A stretch of 64,000 bases of DNA from Polyangiaceae bacterium (GCA_025353725.1 JANXOF010000092.1:62001-126000); one strand, 5' to 3'. Shown: positions 17,944 to 30,347, counted from the stretch's first letter. The notes: generated by a model from the sequence alone, not told the origin. Made by a program: numbers and translations.

Positions 17944-18434
17944 CGTGCGGCCTCCTCTCGACGCATGCGATCGTCCAGGCGCGCGAGCAGGTTGGCGACG
18001 TGCCGGCGCGAGCATCCGACGATCTCGGCGATCTCTTCGTGCGTCATCTCGTCCATGTAAAAATAGACGGCCACTTGAGCAAGTTCCTCGGGCAGCTGAG
18101 CAAGCACCTGCCGAAGGACAGCGATCGTCTCTGCGCTTGCCGAATAGGCCTCCGCAGCCGGAGGCGCTACTTCAGATTCGAGAAGGCGCGTGCGATTTTT
18201 CACGTCGCGGAGGCGATTCAAGCACCGGTGCGTCGTTGCGGTGTACAGCCAACTTGCCAGCGAAGTTGCGGCACGAAACCCTGACGGATCATCGACCATG
18301 GTAAGGAACATCTCTTGGACGATCTCTCGTGCCTCGCTCTCGTCGCGTAAAAGAGCGCGAGCGCGACGAAAGACCATCGGAGCAAACGCACGATAGGCGT
18401 CGTCGAGCGCCTTATTGTCGAGTCCGCGGATCAC
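17940..18434 (-). CDS. ECF RNA polymerase sigma factor (caspase operon)
   Basis: A compact 164-residue ECF factor. Region 2 reads AYRAFAPMVFRRARALLRDESEAREIVQEMFL and continues to SWLYTATTHRCLNRLR. Region 4 holds a helix-turn-helix (MTHEEIAEIVGCSRRHVANLLARL). It is the first gene of an operon with a zinc-finger anti-sigma factor and a caspase/barrel protein; all three are linked by 1-4 base overlaps. The usual arrangement is that the sigma factor transcribes its own operon when released, but no promoter was clear in the 10-bp gap to the gene upstream. Confidence 0.9.
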   Translation of the reverse strand: MIRGLDNKALDDAYRAFAPMVFRRARALLRDESEAREIVQEMFLTMVDDPSGFRAATSLASWLYTATTHRCLNRLRDVKNRTRLLESEVAPPAAEAYSASAETIAVLRQVLAQLPEELAQVAVYFYMDEMTHEEIAEIVGCSRRHVANLLARLDDRMRREEAAR

Positions 18435-18444
18435 GCCACCGAGG

Positions 18445-19128
18445 TTAGCTCAAGTCGGGAAAGTCCACGTTTAGATAAAACGCGAGCTTTAGCGTAACGT
18501 CGAACGCGAATCCAGAATCCACCTCCGAAACGTACATTTTGAAAGCAAGACAAGATGCCCGTCCGTTCGCGCCGTCGGCCTCGGCGCGCGCCCGACAGGA
18601 GGCTATCGCCTCTTTTTCTCCGGACGTATAAGGACGTGCCGACATAAGGTGATAACCCGCTTTCAGCGGACCGTGAAAAAACTCCGCCGTGATCGACGTA
18701 GGATTGATGTCACGATCGGCGTAAAGCACGAAGTGGTCTGCGCATCCTCCAACAATCGCTTTTGTCATCTCGGCTTGGGTGGAAGGGGACGCGTTCTCGG
18801 AGAGCGCCGCGATGTAACCGAATCCGAGGCGACTCTCGCCTGCACCACCCGGCGTAAGCACCGCTTCGGGCGGTACATCACGGACGTACATCGTAAATCG
18901 ACTGGGAAACGAACCGGATACCGAAGCGCGCAGCGAACTCGGGAGCAGCTCCCCACGGAAGTTGCCCCACACGAGCGCGGCGACTGGCCTTCCGGCATTC
19001 GTCGGCAGCTCACCGCTCACCTTCCCGCGCACGATGGCCAGAGACTCGCCTTCGTAATCGGGATCCGCTTGCGCGGCGCATCCGCCCGCGACGAGCGCAA
19101 ATAGCGCGACACGCCTACTTAATTGCAT
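18445..19128 (-). CDS. Predicted lipoprotein of unknown function
   Basis: About 227 residues, starting with a short signal peptide and lipobox (VAGGC). The mature part has two Cys pairs and a mixed alpha/beta composition; I recognise no family. I used the ATG at 19128 (MQLSRR), which gives a standard lipoprotein signal and avoids overlapping the upstream lipoprotein gene; the frame is open to 19158. It lies 10 bp downstream of the other small lipoprotein gene and 10 bp upstream of the ECF sigma gene, so all may share one transcript, and a link with the sigma/caspase operon is possible. Confidence 0.62.
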   Translation of the reverse strand: MQLSRRVALFALVAGGCAAQADPDYEGESLAIVRGKVSGELPTNAGRPVAALVWGNFRGELLPSSLRASVSGSFPSRFTMYVRDVPPEAVLTPGGAGESRLGFGYIAALSENASPSTQAEMTKAIVGGCADHFVLYADRDINPTSITAEFFHGPLKAGYHLMSARPYTSGEKEAIASCRARAEADGANGRASCLAFKMYVSEVDSGFAFDVTLKLAFYLNVDFPDLS

Positions 19129-19138
19129 CAAGTTTAGC

Positions 19139-19627
19139 TTACTCACGAAGACCGCCATCGGGAGTCCCGATGGGAAACTTCGGGCACGATGCCTGCGCAG
19201 GCAGACCTTTTACGGCGACTGGCAACGTCTTACCTTCGATTGAAACATCAAAGGTGTCGATGTTCCCCGAGGTGGCGAACCCCTCGTCGTAGCGACGTTC
19301 GACAAGCACCTTACGAGCCGGCCCTACCGCCGTGAACTCTCCGGGTACGGTCTCGACGTAAGACGGTCCGACGCCAACTCGAACGAAATAAGCGCTCTCC
19401 TTCTCGAAATTCTGTTCGACCTCGAGCCAGACATTCGCCCCAGAAGGTTTCTGCACGTCGAGTGTCAGCGAGCTGGTGGACTTGTTGCTCCCCGCAGGCA
19501 CGCAGAGGCCCGCTCCAGGTCGGGCATCGGCGTAGTCCACCGTGAGGCCGAACGTTGAGACTTCCTTCGCCCCGCAGGCTGACGTCAGGAGGCTGGATAG
19601 CGCACACACTAAAAATAATGATTTCAT
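19139..19627 (-). CDS. Predicted small lipoprotein of unknown function
   Basis: About 162 residues with a lipoprotein signal peptide (MKSLFLVCALSSLLTSAC). The mature protein is beta-rich with two further Cys that could form a disulphide. No family is recognised. The start at 19627 gives a normal lipoprotein signal; a longer frame back to 19714 adds 29 residues that do not look like a leader. It is the first of two consecutive small lipoprotein genes that read toward the ECF/anti-sigma/caspase operon. The compact exported design suggests an envelope role, but this is inference. Confidence 0.6.
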   Translation of the reverse strand: MKSLFLVCALSSLLTSACGAKEVSTFGLTVDYADARPGAGLCVPAGSNKSTSSLTLDVQKPSGANVWLEVEQNFEKESAYFVRVGVGPSYVETVPGEFTAVGPARKVLVERRYDEGFATSGNIDTFDVSIEGKTLPVAVKGLPAQASCPKFPIGTPDGGLRE

Positions 19628-20240
19628 AACGATGACTCTTCCCATTTGGCACACAGGCGCCGTCGTCCACGATGTGGGTGCAACGGAGGAACGTGAGCTC
19701 AGTGATTTGGGCAAACTTCTTTTCCTTCGCGCGATTTTGAAGCCCCGATGTCACTTGCACCGCTTCTCGTCGGTTTGGGCTTCGCGCGCTTCAAGGCGTC
19801 TGCCCTAAGCAGGGTACCAAAGCTCTCGAGCCGAAAGCCGATGACCTATGTAGCGCGACGCGGCGCGTACAACAGCTGACCGCGGGATCGCGAGTCAGCA
19901 TGGTTTCGGCCGCGCCGGTTTTCGAGTTCAAGGCGACCCGAACCGCCAAAAGTAGGCCCGCGGGCATCTGACGAGCCGGTCGCGACCGACTCGAACAGGC
20001 CCTTAGGCCTGCGCCGCCACAAGCCGCAGCCGCAAAACCACGCCGCAGGGGCTATGGACATGGGTCGGGAGGCCTTCGGACACCAGCCGAAGCGACGCTG
20101 CACTCCAGCTGTTGAGAGCGATAGGGCCGTGCGCGCGGAGCCAACAACGGCCCATGGCTGCCTCAACGTAGCCAGAGCACCCCGAGTTGCCAGGTCAAAG
20201 CTTCAAAAGGCGACGCGGCGACCGTGGCGTCATCTGCGTA
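19628..20240. other. Gene-poor region next to the Uma2 remnant
   Basis: About 610 bp with only short overlapping frames, none with a recognisable domain. It should contain the promoter of the lipoprotein pair (minus strand). The right end adjoins the eroded Uma2 gene, and the missing C-terminal 40 or so codons of that gene were not found here, so part of this DNA may be decayed coding sequence. Confidence 0.5.
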
Positions 20241-20741
20241 CTAAGCTTCGTTCACGTAGCGCGGGCTACCCCTAGGGGTGATGAGTGCAAGGACTTCCAA
20301 CGTGCGCGCGAGCGGGTCCACGAGCCAGACGTGGCTTACGCTCGCTTCAGCATAGACCTCGAGTTTACGACCCCGATCGAAACGCGCGGTTGAAGGTGAA
20401 AGCGCCTCGCAAACCCAATCGGGTGGCTGCGTGAAGAATGCTGCGTGCGGCATTTATGGCATCGTGCTGCGCCGCCCACCCGCCAAGTTCGGAACCAAAA
20501 CCTGATGGGCATACGCACCGAGATGAAGCTCGGGCTTGTCCAAAAGAATCCAACCTCCGGGCCCGCCTCGGCCACGCTTAAGGGGTGGCCCGAGCTCTTC
20601 GCCGAACGTACTCACCGCTTGTGCGTGCGCGGATGCAGGCCGAGGCTGGACTCGTAGCTCACCATCGACCACCTGCGCCACCAAGTGTTCAGGAACCGCG
20701 AGGAGATCCTCGTAGGTTGCAAGCTTGTGCGCGACGGTCAT
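20241..20741 (-). pseudogene. Uma2-family (DUF820) nuclease pseudogene, in-frame stop and lost 3' end
   Basis: Two consecutive stretches in the same frame read as one Uma2 protein. The first (from ATG 20741) has TYEDLLAVPEHLVAQVVDGE and PPLKRGRGGPGGWILLDKPELHLG; the second has FFTQPPDWVCEALSPST and RGRKLEVYAEASVSHVWLVDP. They are separated by a single TAA at 20454-20456, followed directly by an ATG. The catalytic Asp normally found in VPDLAG is Asn here (VPNLAG), a few extra residues interrupt the segment before it, and the homology ends after RTLEVLAL, so the normal C terminus is missing. Nonsense codon, altered catalytic residue and truncation together indicate a dead gene. An intact relative lies at 60803-61381. 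Confidence 0.75.
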
Positions 20742-20819
20742 CCAAAAAGGGTAGCGCGCGCGCGTGGCCTGCGAAAGGTTGGCTTTCAAACCACCGCCAC
20801 AATCGCGCGCGAGCCACGT

Positions 20820-21347
20820 TCACATGCCCGCGGAGGAACGAGCTACGCCGGCAGCGTCGTTGACGGCCGTGCCGTTCGCGCGAACGACCACGACGTCGTT
20901 CGTCGCGCCACCTGTACTCGCGGGAGCCGTACCGCTTGCCGGATCCTTCGCGGCGGGGGCAGCGGGGCCACCCGCAACACCTGGTTGCGTATCCGGACAC
21001 TTGAATGCGTTCCCCGCGTGGGTAACGTCGGTTTGGCCACCCGAGCCGTCAGATACCGAATTCCCTGCGTGCGTGTCCTCGAGCACTACGTAGTTTGCGC
21101 CGAGGGCAAAGGCCTTGTTCTTCATATCATTGAAGGCGCCTTCCGCGAGCTTCGCATTGCTCGTGTACTTCCCCGTGAGCGAGCCGCCTTGTTCGCCAAT
21201 CACGCTACCGAGGTACTGGCAGCCAGGAGGGGCCGCAGTCTTCGTCACCATCACGCGCGCAGCCATGGGGTTCAGCGCGGTAGCCGCGCAGCCGCCAACG
21301 AGAGCAAGCACCGAAACGAGGAACACGGACGACAGTGAATATTTCAT
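20820..21347 (-). CDS. DUF4156-like lipoprotein
   Basis: About 175 residues with a strong lipoprotein signal (VFLVSVLALVGGC). The conserved part has VTKTAAPPGCQYLGSVIGEQGG, then helix AFNDMKNKAFALGANYVVLED, the usual DUF4156 pattern of a Cys and an Ala/Gly-rich helix. The last about 50 residues are Ala/Pro/Gly-rich and probably unstructured. A GGGAG lies about 9 bp before the ATG at 21347, which decides the start over the frame opening at 21386. A perfect 14-bp palindrome lies in the leader. DUF4156 proteins are outer-membrane lipoproteins of uncertain role. Confidence 0.8.
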   Translation of the reverse strand: MKYSLSSVFLVSVLALVGGCAATALNPMAARVMVTKTAAPPGCQYLGSVIGEQGGSLTGKYTSNAKLAEGAFNDMKNKAFALGANYVVLEDTHAGNSVSDGSGGQTDVTHAGNAFKCPDTQPGVAGGPAAPAAKDPASGTAPASTGGATNDVVVVRANGTAVNDAAGVARSSAGM

Positions 21348-21367
21348 GGACGTACTCCCAAGGTGGA

Positions 21368-21381
21368 GCGTCACGTGACGC
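21368..21381. promoter_or_regulatory. Perfect 14-bp palindrome upstream of the DUF4156 lipoprotein gene
   Basis: GCGTCACGTGACGC is a perfect inverted repeat centred 28 bp before the ATG at 21347. Its size and position fit a repressor or activator site overlapping the promoter or leader; no regulator gene is nearby, so which protein binds it is unknown. Confidence 0.3.
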
Positions 21382-21386
21382 GCCAT

Positions 21387-21707
21387 AATGTCGCCAAAGC
21401 ATAAAACATACCGCGATGAGTTGACGCCTTTTTTTCGGGTTTACATGTCATGTGTAGTCGCGCGTTCGCGGGCCAAACAGCCCGCTGGCAGACAGCCGAC
21501 GGCGCCCCACCGCGCTAAGCTCGGCTCGACTTACGCACGCGACACGCGAAAAAGGCGCGAGCTTGGCGCCGAGCCAGGCCCCTCTGCGTGAGGTACGAAG
21601 ACGCCTTTGCCTTGCGCAGACCGCATCGGACGCGCTGGGCGGTGCCCCACCTCCCCTTATACGAAAGAAGCACGCGCCCACCTATACAGAGGAAGGCTCG
21701 ACGCCCG
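21387..21707. other. Intergenic region between the DUF4156 gene and the parE stop
   Basis: About 320 bp without a recognisable gene. It should contain the promoter of the DUF4156 gene (minus strand); a short AT-richer stretch near 21388-21450 is the likeliest place. I saw no clear terminator for the topoisomerase operon and no RNA gene. Confidence 0.45.
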
Positions 21708-23651
21708 CTAGACGTCGATATCCACCGCGTCTTCCGCGTGCTCCATGATGAACTGGAAGCGCTCCGACGGATCTTTACCCATCAGCTGATTGATAATCTT
21801 GTCGGTCTGGAGAGCGTCGGCTATCTCGACGCGAAGGAGCCTTCGTGACTTCGGCGAAAGCGTCGTCTCCCAAAGGACTTTCGGCATCATCTCGCCGAGA
21901 CCTTTGAAGCGCGTGATATCGACTTTCGTTTCGTCTTTTCCAAGCTTCTTCAGGATACGCGCTTTGTCGTCTTCATCGACCGCCCAAAACGTCTCTTTCG
22001 CGACGTCAATACGGTAGAGCGGCGGTACTCCGACGTACACTTTGCCTTGCTTCACCAGCTCGTGGAGATGACGGTAAAAGAACGTCAAAAGCAGCGTCGT
22101 GATGTGGTGGCCATCGGAGTCGGCGTCGGCGAGCAGAATCACGCGCGCGTAACGGAGGCGAGAGATATCGAAGTCTTTACCGATGCCGCACCCGAGCGCG
22201 ACGACCAAGTCCGCGAGCTCTTTGTTCTCGAGCACCTTAGCGAGCACAACAGACTCAGTATTCAGTACTTTACCGCGCAACGGTAGAACGGCCTGATGCT
22301 CGCGGTCGCGCCCTTGCTTCGCAGACCCACCCGCGGAATCGCCTTCGACGATAAAGAGTTCGGTCTTTTCGCGCAGATTGCTCGAGCAGTCGCTTAACTT
22401 GCCAGGGAGCGTGAGCCTTCCGCTCGTTGCAGTCTTCCGCGAGATGGCCGCAGAGGCCGCGCGCGACGCCTCGCGCGCACGCGCCGCGAGTACGATTCGC
22501 GCGACGATCTGCTCCGCCACGCTTCGGTTCGAGTTAAGCCATTGCTCGAGCGCCGGTCGCACGGCGCTATCCACGTACGCCTGAATCTCCGGGTTATTCA
22601 GGCGATCCTTCGTTTGCCCTTGGAACTGAGGCTCGGCAAGATAGACGCTGAGGACCGAAACGAAGCCCTCGCGGATGTCTTCCGCCGTCAACGTTACCCC
22701 GCGCGGCGCGAGTTCGTGTGTCTCGACATAGTTTCGTACGGCCTTCCCGATCGCGCTTCGGAGCCCCATTTCGTGGGTGCCCCCCGAGCCGGTCGGGATC
22801 CCGTTTACGTAGCTTCGTACATGCTCGTCCGTCGACTCTGTCCACTGGAACGTGACTTCGACCTTGGCGCCGTTTTCTTTCACGAGCGTAAAGGGTGCGT
22901 CGTGGATCGGCTTGTGACCGCGAGATTCGATGATCTTCTTGAGGTAGTCGACAATGCCCTGCTCGGCTTTAAAGACTTCGTCTTTGCGATGGGGCTCGTC
23001 GACAAAGCGAATCTTCACGCCGCGGTGCAAGAAGCTCGCGACCTCGAGCCGCTCACGAATGATCGAGGCCTCGAACTCCGTGCGCGGGAAAATGCTCGGA
23101 TCAGGCTGAAAAAACACGGTTGTGCCGGAGCCGCGCGCAGCTCCTACCTTCTTCAAACCACCTTGGGCCAAGCCACGCCGAAACTCCATTTGCCACTCGG
23201 CGCCGTCGCGCTTCACCGTCGCGATGAGCTTCGTCGACAGTGCGTTGACGACCGAAGCGCCAACGCCGTGCAGGCCGCCCGACGTCTTGTAGTTTTCGCC
23301 CTCGAATTTGCCGCCTGCGTGCAGCGTCGTGAAAATAATCTCCAACGCGCTTTTCTTGTGGGTCGGATGCTTGTCGACGGGAATGCCGCGCCCGTCGTCG
23401 CTCACCGTCAGGCTCGAGCCGTCCTTGTGTAGCGTCACGGTGATGTCTTTTGCGTGGCCGTTCATGGCCTCGTCAATCGAGTTATCGAGAATCTCCCACA
23501 CAAGGTGGTGAAGACCGGCGCTGCTTACACCTCCGATGTACATTCCCGGGCGTTTGCGCACCGGCTCCAGGCCCTCGAGCACCTGAATGTTCGCGGCCGT
23601 ATACTCGCCGCCTTTGGCTCGTTTCGCTTCGCTGTCGTTTTCGCGGGGCAT
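21708..23651 (-). CDS. parE: DNA topoisomerase IV subunit B
   Basis: A 647-residue type IIA topoisomerase ATPase subunit. The GHKL ATP site is intact: EILDNSIDEA, DDGRGIPVDKHP and GLHGVGASVVNAL. The TOPRIM domain has EGDSAGGSAKQGRD and LLADADSDG (metal-binding acidic residues), followed by the PLRGKVLN segment. Length near E. coli ParE (630) rather than GyrB (804), with no room for the long GyrB insert, and a ParC-type partner immediately upstream support ParE over GyrB. The start is preceded by GAGGT about 11 bp upstream, overlapping the parC stop region; the two genes lie 14 bp apart. Together with ParC it decatenates and relaxes DNA using ATP. Confidence 0.93.
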   Translation of the reverse strand: MPRENDSEAKRAKGGEYTAANIQVLEGLEPVRKRPGMYIGGVSSAGLHHLVWEILDNSIDEAMNGHAKDITVTLHKDGSSLTVSDDGRGIPVDKHPTHKKSALEIIFTTLHAGGKFEGENYKTSGGLHGVGASVVNALSTKLIATVKRDGAEWQMEFRRGLAQGGLKKVGAARGSGTTVFFQPDPSIFPRTEFEASIIRERLEVASFLHRGVKIRFVDEPHRKDEVFKAEQGIVDYLKKIIESRGHKPIHDAPFTLVKENGAKVEVTFQWTESTDEHVRSYVNGIPTGSGGTHEMGLRSAIGKAVRNYVETHELAPRGVTLTAEDIREGFVSVLSVYLAEPQFQGQTKDRLNNPEIQAYVDSAVRPALEQWLNSNRSVAEQIVARIVLAARAREASRAASAAISRKTATSGRLTLPGKLSDCSSNLREKTELFIVEGDSAGGSAKQGRDREHQAVLPLRGKVLNTESVVLAKVLENKELADLVVALGCGIGKDFDISRLRYARVILLADADSDGHHITTLLLTFFYRHLHELVKQGKVYVGVPPLYRIDVAKETFWAVDEDDKARILKKLGKDETKVDITRFKGLGEMMPKVLWETTLSPKSRRLLRVEIADALQTDKIINQLMGKDPSERFQFIMEHAEDAVDIDV

Positions 23652-23665
23652 GACTTTGCGCGACC

Positions 23666-26071
23666 TCAGGTGTCGTTCGTGAACGGCGTAGGCACCGAGG
23701 GTGCTTCGGTGACGAGCTCCGTAAAGCTACCTCGGGAAATGACCTCGTTGCCCTTTCCGCCTCGAGCCGTTTTCTTGTAGCGCGCCGTGTTGATCCGTTG
23801 CTCTCCGCCCATGCTCGTCTTGACGACAAGGGTTTCGCGGTCTGACCGAGCGGCAAGAATGCCAAGCAATGCGTCATCCTCGCCAAGTCTCATAAGGAGC
23901 ACTCCCTTGCCCGCGGCCGCAAGAAAGTTGATTTCGTTCAGGCTACATAGGAGCGCTCGGCGCTGCTTTGAGACCGTAATGACAGTCTCGTCGCCGCTTA
24001 CGAGTTGAATCCCGATAATTGAAGCGCCCTCCGAGGTTCGCGCAAAGCGCCTGCCCGACCGCGTACTCGGCTCGACAAACCCCTCGAGACTGAACGTGAG
24101 CGCATTGCCGTCCGAGCTCGCCGCGAGCGCAAAAGTCTCCGGGTAGCGCTTCTCGTCTCCCGAAAGCTGTCCGACGACACGCGCGTCAAGCGACGCCACG
24201 GCGAGGATGGATTCGCCGTCTTTCAACTTGAAGAGCTTTTGAATCGGCTCACCGTAGCCCGTCGTTGCGGGGATATCGACGATTCGACTGGTATACGCCG
24301 TACCGTAATTCGAGAAGAAGACGACGCTCGCCTTGGTCGAACCTGCGACCAAGCCAAGCACGTGGTCGCCCTCGCGAAGGCGCGTCGCCGCCGGATCTTT
24401 AATCTCGCGCTGACGCTTCACCCACCCATCGCGCGTCAGGAGCACATGGTTGTCCTCGGCGACAATGAGCTCGTCTTCCGAGAACATCCGCTCCTCGCCC
24501 ACGGCCTCGATAATCGTTCGCCGCTTCCCCGCCGGCCCGAAGCCCGACGCGAGCGTGCTCAACTCCTGACGCACAATGTTCCAGATACCTTTTGATCCGC
24601 TCTCGCCAAGTAGCCTTTTTATCGCCGAAGCGCGCTTCTTCTTCGCGTCGAGCTCCTGTTGGATAACAAGAATCTCGAGGCGCGCAAGGCGGTAGAGACG
24701 AAGCTCCAAGATCGCGTCCGTTTGCTCTTCATCGAGTTTGAAGCGCACCATGATCTTCTTCGCGGCGTCTTTTTTCCCTTCGGAGGCGCGAATGATTTTC
24801 AGGATTTCATCGAGCGCGTCGAACACGAGCGCGAGCCCGTCCAGGATGTGCATGCGGCGCGCGAGCTCGGCAAGCTCGTACTGCAAGCGCTTGGTGACGA
24901 CGTCGAGTCGAAACTGGAGGAAGTGCCAAAGCATGGCCCGCAGGTCGAGGCGCTCCGGCCTACCTACATCGGGGTTCTCAGTCGGTACAAGGCACGTGAG
25001 ATTGACCGCGAACGTATTTTGAAGCGGCGTATGTTTAAAGAGATACGCGAGCACTTTTTGCTCATCCGCTTCTTTCTTTAGTTCCAATTCGATACGAACA
25101 TCGTCGGTCGAAATGTCTTTTACATCGAGAAGGAGCGGCATCTTCCGCGCGAGGACAACGTCTGCAATGCGCTCGACAAGCACGGACTTGTTGGTCGCGT
25201 ACGGAATGCTCGTGATGAGAATTGTCTTCGTCCCACGCCCCTGCGAAGTTCCGGCCTCCCAGGTCGCGCGCACCTTCAGACTGCCGTGTCCCGTATCGTA
25301 GATGGCTTTGATCTCCTCAGGCGTCGACACGATCTGCCCGCCCGTCGGAAAATCAGGCCCTTTTACGGTGCGACACAGCTCGCGCGAAGACAGGTCTTTC
25401 CCGTCGGTAAGTGCGTCGAGAAGTCGAATCGCGGCGGCGCACACCTCCTCTGGATTGTGGGGCGGGATGTTGGTGGCCATCCCGACGGCGATTCCCGTCG
25501 CACCGTTGATGAGAAGGTTTGGCAGGTTCCCGGGCAGAACCACCGGCTCCGATTTCGTGCCGTCGTAGTTCGGTCGAAACGGGACCGTCGCTTGGTCGAG
25601 TCCGTCAAGCAGCTCACTCGAGAGTGGGGCAAGGCGACACTCCGTGTAACGCATCGCAGCGGCCGGATCGCCGTCGAGCGAGCCAAAGTTGCCCGACCCT
25701 TCGACCAGCGGCACGCGCAGCGCAAAACTCTGAGCCATGCGGACGAGCGCTTCGTAAATCGACGAGTCGCCATGCGGGTGGTAGCTGCCCATCACCTCAC
25801 CGACGACGGTGGCGCACTTGCGATGTTTCGCGTCAGCGAAGAGTCGCTGCCGCCACATCGTGTAGAGAATGCGCCTTTGAACAGGCTTCAAACCATCGCG
25901 GACGTCCGGGAGAGCCCGGCTCGTGATCACGGAGAGCGCGTAATTGAGGTAGCGCGTCTGGGCGATCTCGTGGAGCGACGCGAGCTCCTCGGGGTTCGCC
26001 GGAGCGTCGTCCAGCTTTCCCGCGTTGCGCCCGTTGCTACTGCGCGAGTTCGATATTTTCTTGGTTGCCAA
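23666..26071 (-). CDS. parC: DNA topoisomerase IV subunit A
   Basis: An 801-residue type IIA A-subunit. The catalytic Tyr142 lies in [10 protein letters not shown]; the quinolone region reads [13 protein letters not shown] with Ser and Glu at the two resistance positions. The C-terminal beta-pinwheel lacks a standard GyrA box: the equivalent is KTARGGKG, whereas the second A-subunit in this window has QKRGGKG. That, and the parE gene 14 bp downstream, make this ParC and leave the other as GyrA. The start is a TTG with a good GGAAG site 7 bp upstream; the 30-residue lead before the core is Ser/Asn/Ala-rich. ParC cuts and religates both DNA strands. Confidence 0.92.
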   Translation of the reverse strand: MATKKISNSRSSNGRNAGKLDDAPANPEELASLHEIAQTRYLNYALSVITSRALPDVRDGLKPVQRRILYTMWRQRLFADAKHRKCATVVGEVMGSYHPHGDSSIYEALVRMAQSFALRVPLVEGSGNFGSLDGDPAAAMRYTECRLAPLSSELLDGLDQATVPFRPNYDGTKSEPVVLPGNLPNLLINGATGIAVGMATNIPPHNPEEVCAAAIRLLDALTDGKDLSSRELCRTVKGPDFPTGGQIVSTPEEIKAIYDTGHGSLKVRATWEAGTSQGRGTKTILITSIPYATNKSVLVERIADVVLARKMPLLLDVKDISTDDVRIELELKKEADEQKVLAYLFKHTPLQNTFAVNLTCLVPTENPDVGRPERLDLRAMLWHFLQFRLDVVTKRLQYELAELARRMHILDGLALVFDALDEILKIIRASEGKKDAAKKIMVRFKLDEEQTDAILELRLYRLARLEILVIQQELDAKKKRASAIKRLLGESGSKGIWNIVRQELSTLASGFGPAGKRRTIIEAVGEERMFSEDELIVAEDNHVLLTRDGWVKRQREIKDPAATRLREGDHVLGLVAGSTKASVVFFSNYGTAYTSRIVDIPATTGYGEPIQKLFKLKDGESILAVASLDARVVGQLSGDEKRYPETFALAASSDGNALTFSLEGFVEPSTRSGRRFARTSEGASIIGIQLVSGDETVITVSKQRRALLCSLNEINFLAAAGKGVLLMRLGEDDALLGILAARSDRETLVVKTSMGGEQRINTARYKKTARGGKGNEVISRGSFTELVTEAPSVPTPFTNDT

Positions 26072-26133
26072 GAGTTACTTCCGTACGCCGGGCAAGGTTG
26101 CCCCGGGGCGAACTCACCAGGTCGAACGTCGGA

Positions 26134-26139
26134 TGTCAA
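26134..26139 (-). promoter_or_regulatory. Possible -35 element of the parC-parE operon
   Basis: TTGACA on the minus strand, 63 bp before the parC start. The best hexamer at 17-bp spacing is TGAGTT, a poor -10, so this is only a candidate. A 6-bp-arm hairpin (26090-26103) would then lie near the 5' end of the transcript. Confidence 0.25.
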
Positions 26140-26221
26140 TTTTGACGCTTACATCGCTTTGCTTGAGGAGTGCGCGGCAAGGCTTGCGCTAGCCGAATCC
26201 GTGTAGCTCAATGCGCGAACG

Positions 26222-27454
26222 ATGATCGTTCGTCCCCGAGTCATTCTTGCGCTTCTCACGGGACTGAACCTCTTCAACTACCTCGACCGTTTGGTCCTCG
26301 CGGCCGTTCTACCGAAAATCCAGGCCGAACTCGGACTCTCGAACTTCGTCGGCGGGCTCCTCGAAACCGTCTTCCTTGTCGGCTACTTCGCGACGGCCCC
26401 TATTTTTGGCGCGCTCGGGGATCGCGTGGCTCGAAAGTGGCTGATTACTGGGGGTGTCATCGTTTGGAGCGCGGCAACGTGCGCGTCGGGCCTTGCCACG
26501 ACCGCGGCGGGTCTCGTGGTCGCGAGGATTTTCGTCGGAATCGGTGAGGCAAGTTACGCCACGCTCGCGCCCACCATCATCGACGACCTCACCGAACCGG
26601 CCAAACGCGGTCGCGCGCTCGCCTATTTCTACGCGGCAACGCCCATCGGCGGCGCCCTCGGCTATCTCGTCGGCGGCTTTGCCGAAGCGCGTTGGGGTTG
26701 GCGCAGCGCATTTTTCGTCGCAGGGGGGCCAGGTCTCCTGTTTGCGCTCGCGTGCCTCGCCATCAAAGAGCCGACGCGGCAACTTCTCACCGAAAAGCCC
26801 GCGCTGACCCGCGATCTCCGCCGCCTGTGGAACGTCGACCTCTACCGCAAGGCTGTCGTCGGATTCTGCGCGTACACGGCGGCGATTGGCGCGTTTTCGT
26901 ACTGGGCCCCGACGTTCCTCTATCGCCGCTACGGCCTCTCGCTCGCCGTCGCGAACTTTCGCTTCGGCATCATCACGGTGCTCGCTGGCGCCCTCGCGAC
27001 CGGGCTAGGCGGGAAATGGGCGGATGCCATTCGCGCGCGGGTCGAACGCGAACACCCCTCGAAGGAGGCGCTCGAACGCGAGACAGTGCGCGGTCTTTTC
27101 CGCATTTGTGCCACGGGAAGCGCTCTTGGTGTCCCGCTGACGGTCGCGTGCTTCTTGAGTCCGTCATCCACCGTGTTTTTCGTCCTTGTCTTCTTCAGCA
27201 TCCTGGCTTTGTTCCTCGGAACTGCACCTATTAACGCAGTGATTTTGCGCGGCGTCCCGCCCGAGCTGCGGGCCAGCGCCATGGCGGGTTCTATTTTCGC
27301 CATTCACTTGTTCGGCGATTTATGGTCGAAACCCGCGGTCGGCGCGCTCATTGACGCCGTGCCCGTCGAGCTGGCGATGCTGACGTTGCCCGCAGCCCTC
27401 GCCGTCGCCACCGCGTGCTGGGCACCAAGAAAGACCCGTCCCGTCGCGACCTGA
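26222..27454 (+). CDS. MFS transporter, Spinster-like
   Basis: A 410-residue polytopic protein with about 12 hydrophobic helices and a hydrophilic middle loop near residues 260-290. The first helix has the Spinster-type NYLDRLVLAAVLP signature, and the loop after helix 2 gives the MFS motif GALGDRVARKW. Further motifs (RIFVGIGEASYATLAP; RGRALAYFYAATPIGGALGY) fit the Spns group, whose characterised members export lipids or small organic molecules in eukaryotes; bacterial substrates are largely unknown. It diverges from parC with 150 bp between starts and stands alone. Confidence 0.88.
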   Translation: MIVRPRVILALLTGLNLFNYLDRLVLAAVLPKIQAELGLSNFVGGLLETVFLVGYFATAPIFGALGDRVARKWLITGGVIVWSAATCASGLATTAAGLVVARIFVGIGEASYATLAPTIIDDLTEPAKRGRALAYFYAATPIGGALGYLVGGFAEARWGWRSAFFVAGGPGLLFALACLAIKEPTRQLLTEKPALTRDLRRLWNVDLYRKAVVGFCAYTAAIGAFSYWAPTFLYRRYGLSLAVANFRFGIITVLAGALATGLGGKWADAIRARVEREHPSKEALERETVRGLFRICATGSALGVPLTVACFLSPSSTVFFVLVFFSILALFLGTAPINAVILRGVPPELRASAMAGSIFAIHLFGDLWSKPAVGALIDAVPVELAMLTLPAALAVATACWAPRKTRPVAT

Positions 27455-27614
27455 AGAGAGCGTGAGAGGTATTCGCCGACCTCCCCGAGCGCCGGCTGAG
27501 CCTCGGAAACGGCCGCGGACGAGTCGAACTCCTCTTCTTTCGTGCTTGGAGCGGAAGGTCGGTTGACCTACGAGGCGTGAGTCGGTTACTGAACACCTCG
27601 ATCCGCCGCCCACA

Positions 27615-30347
<2,733 letters not shown>

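Noticed and set aside
19846-20166. 106-residue frame beside the Uma2 remnant
   Set aside because: Arg/Gly-rich, no family; could not be joined to the missing Uma2 C terminus.
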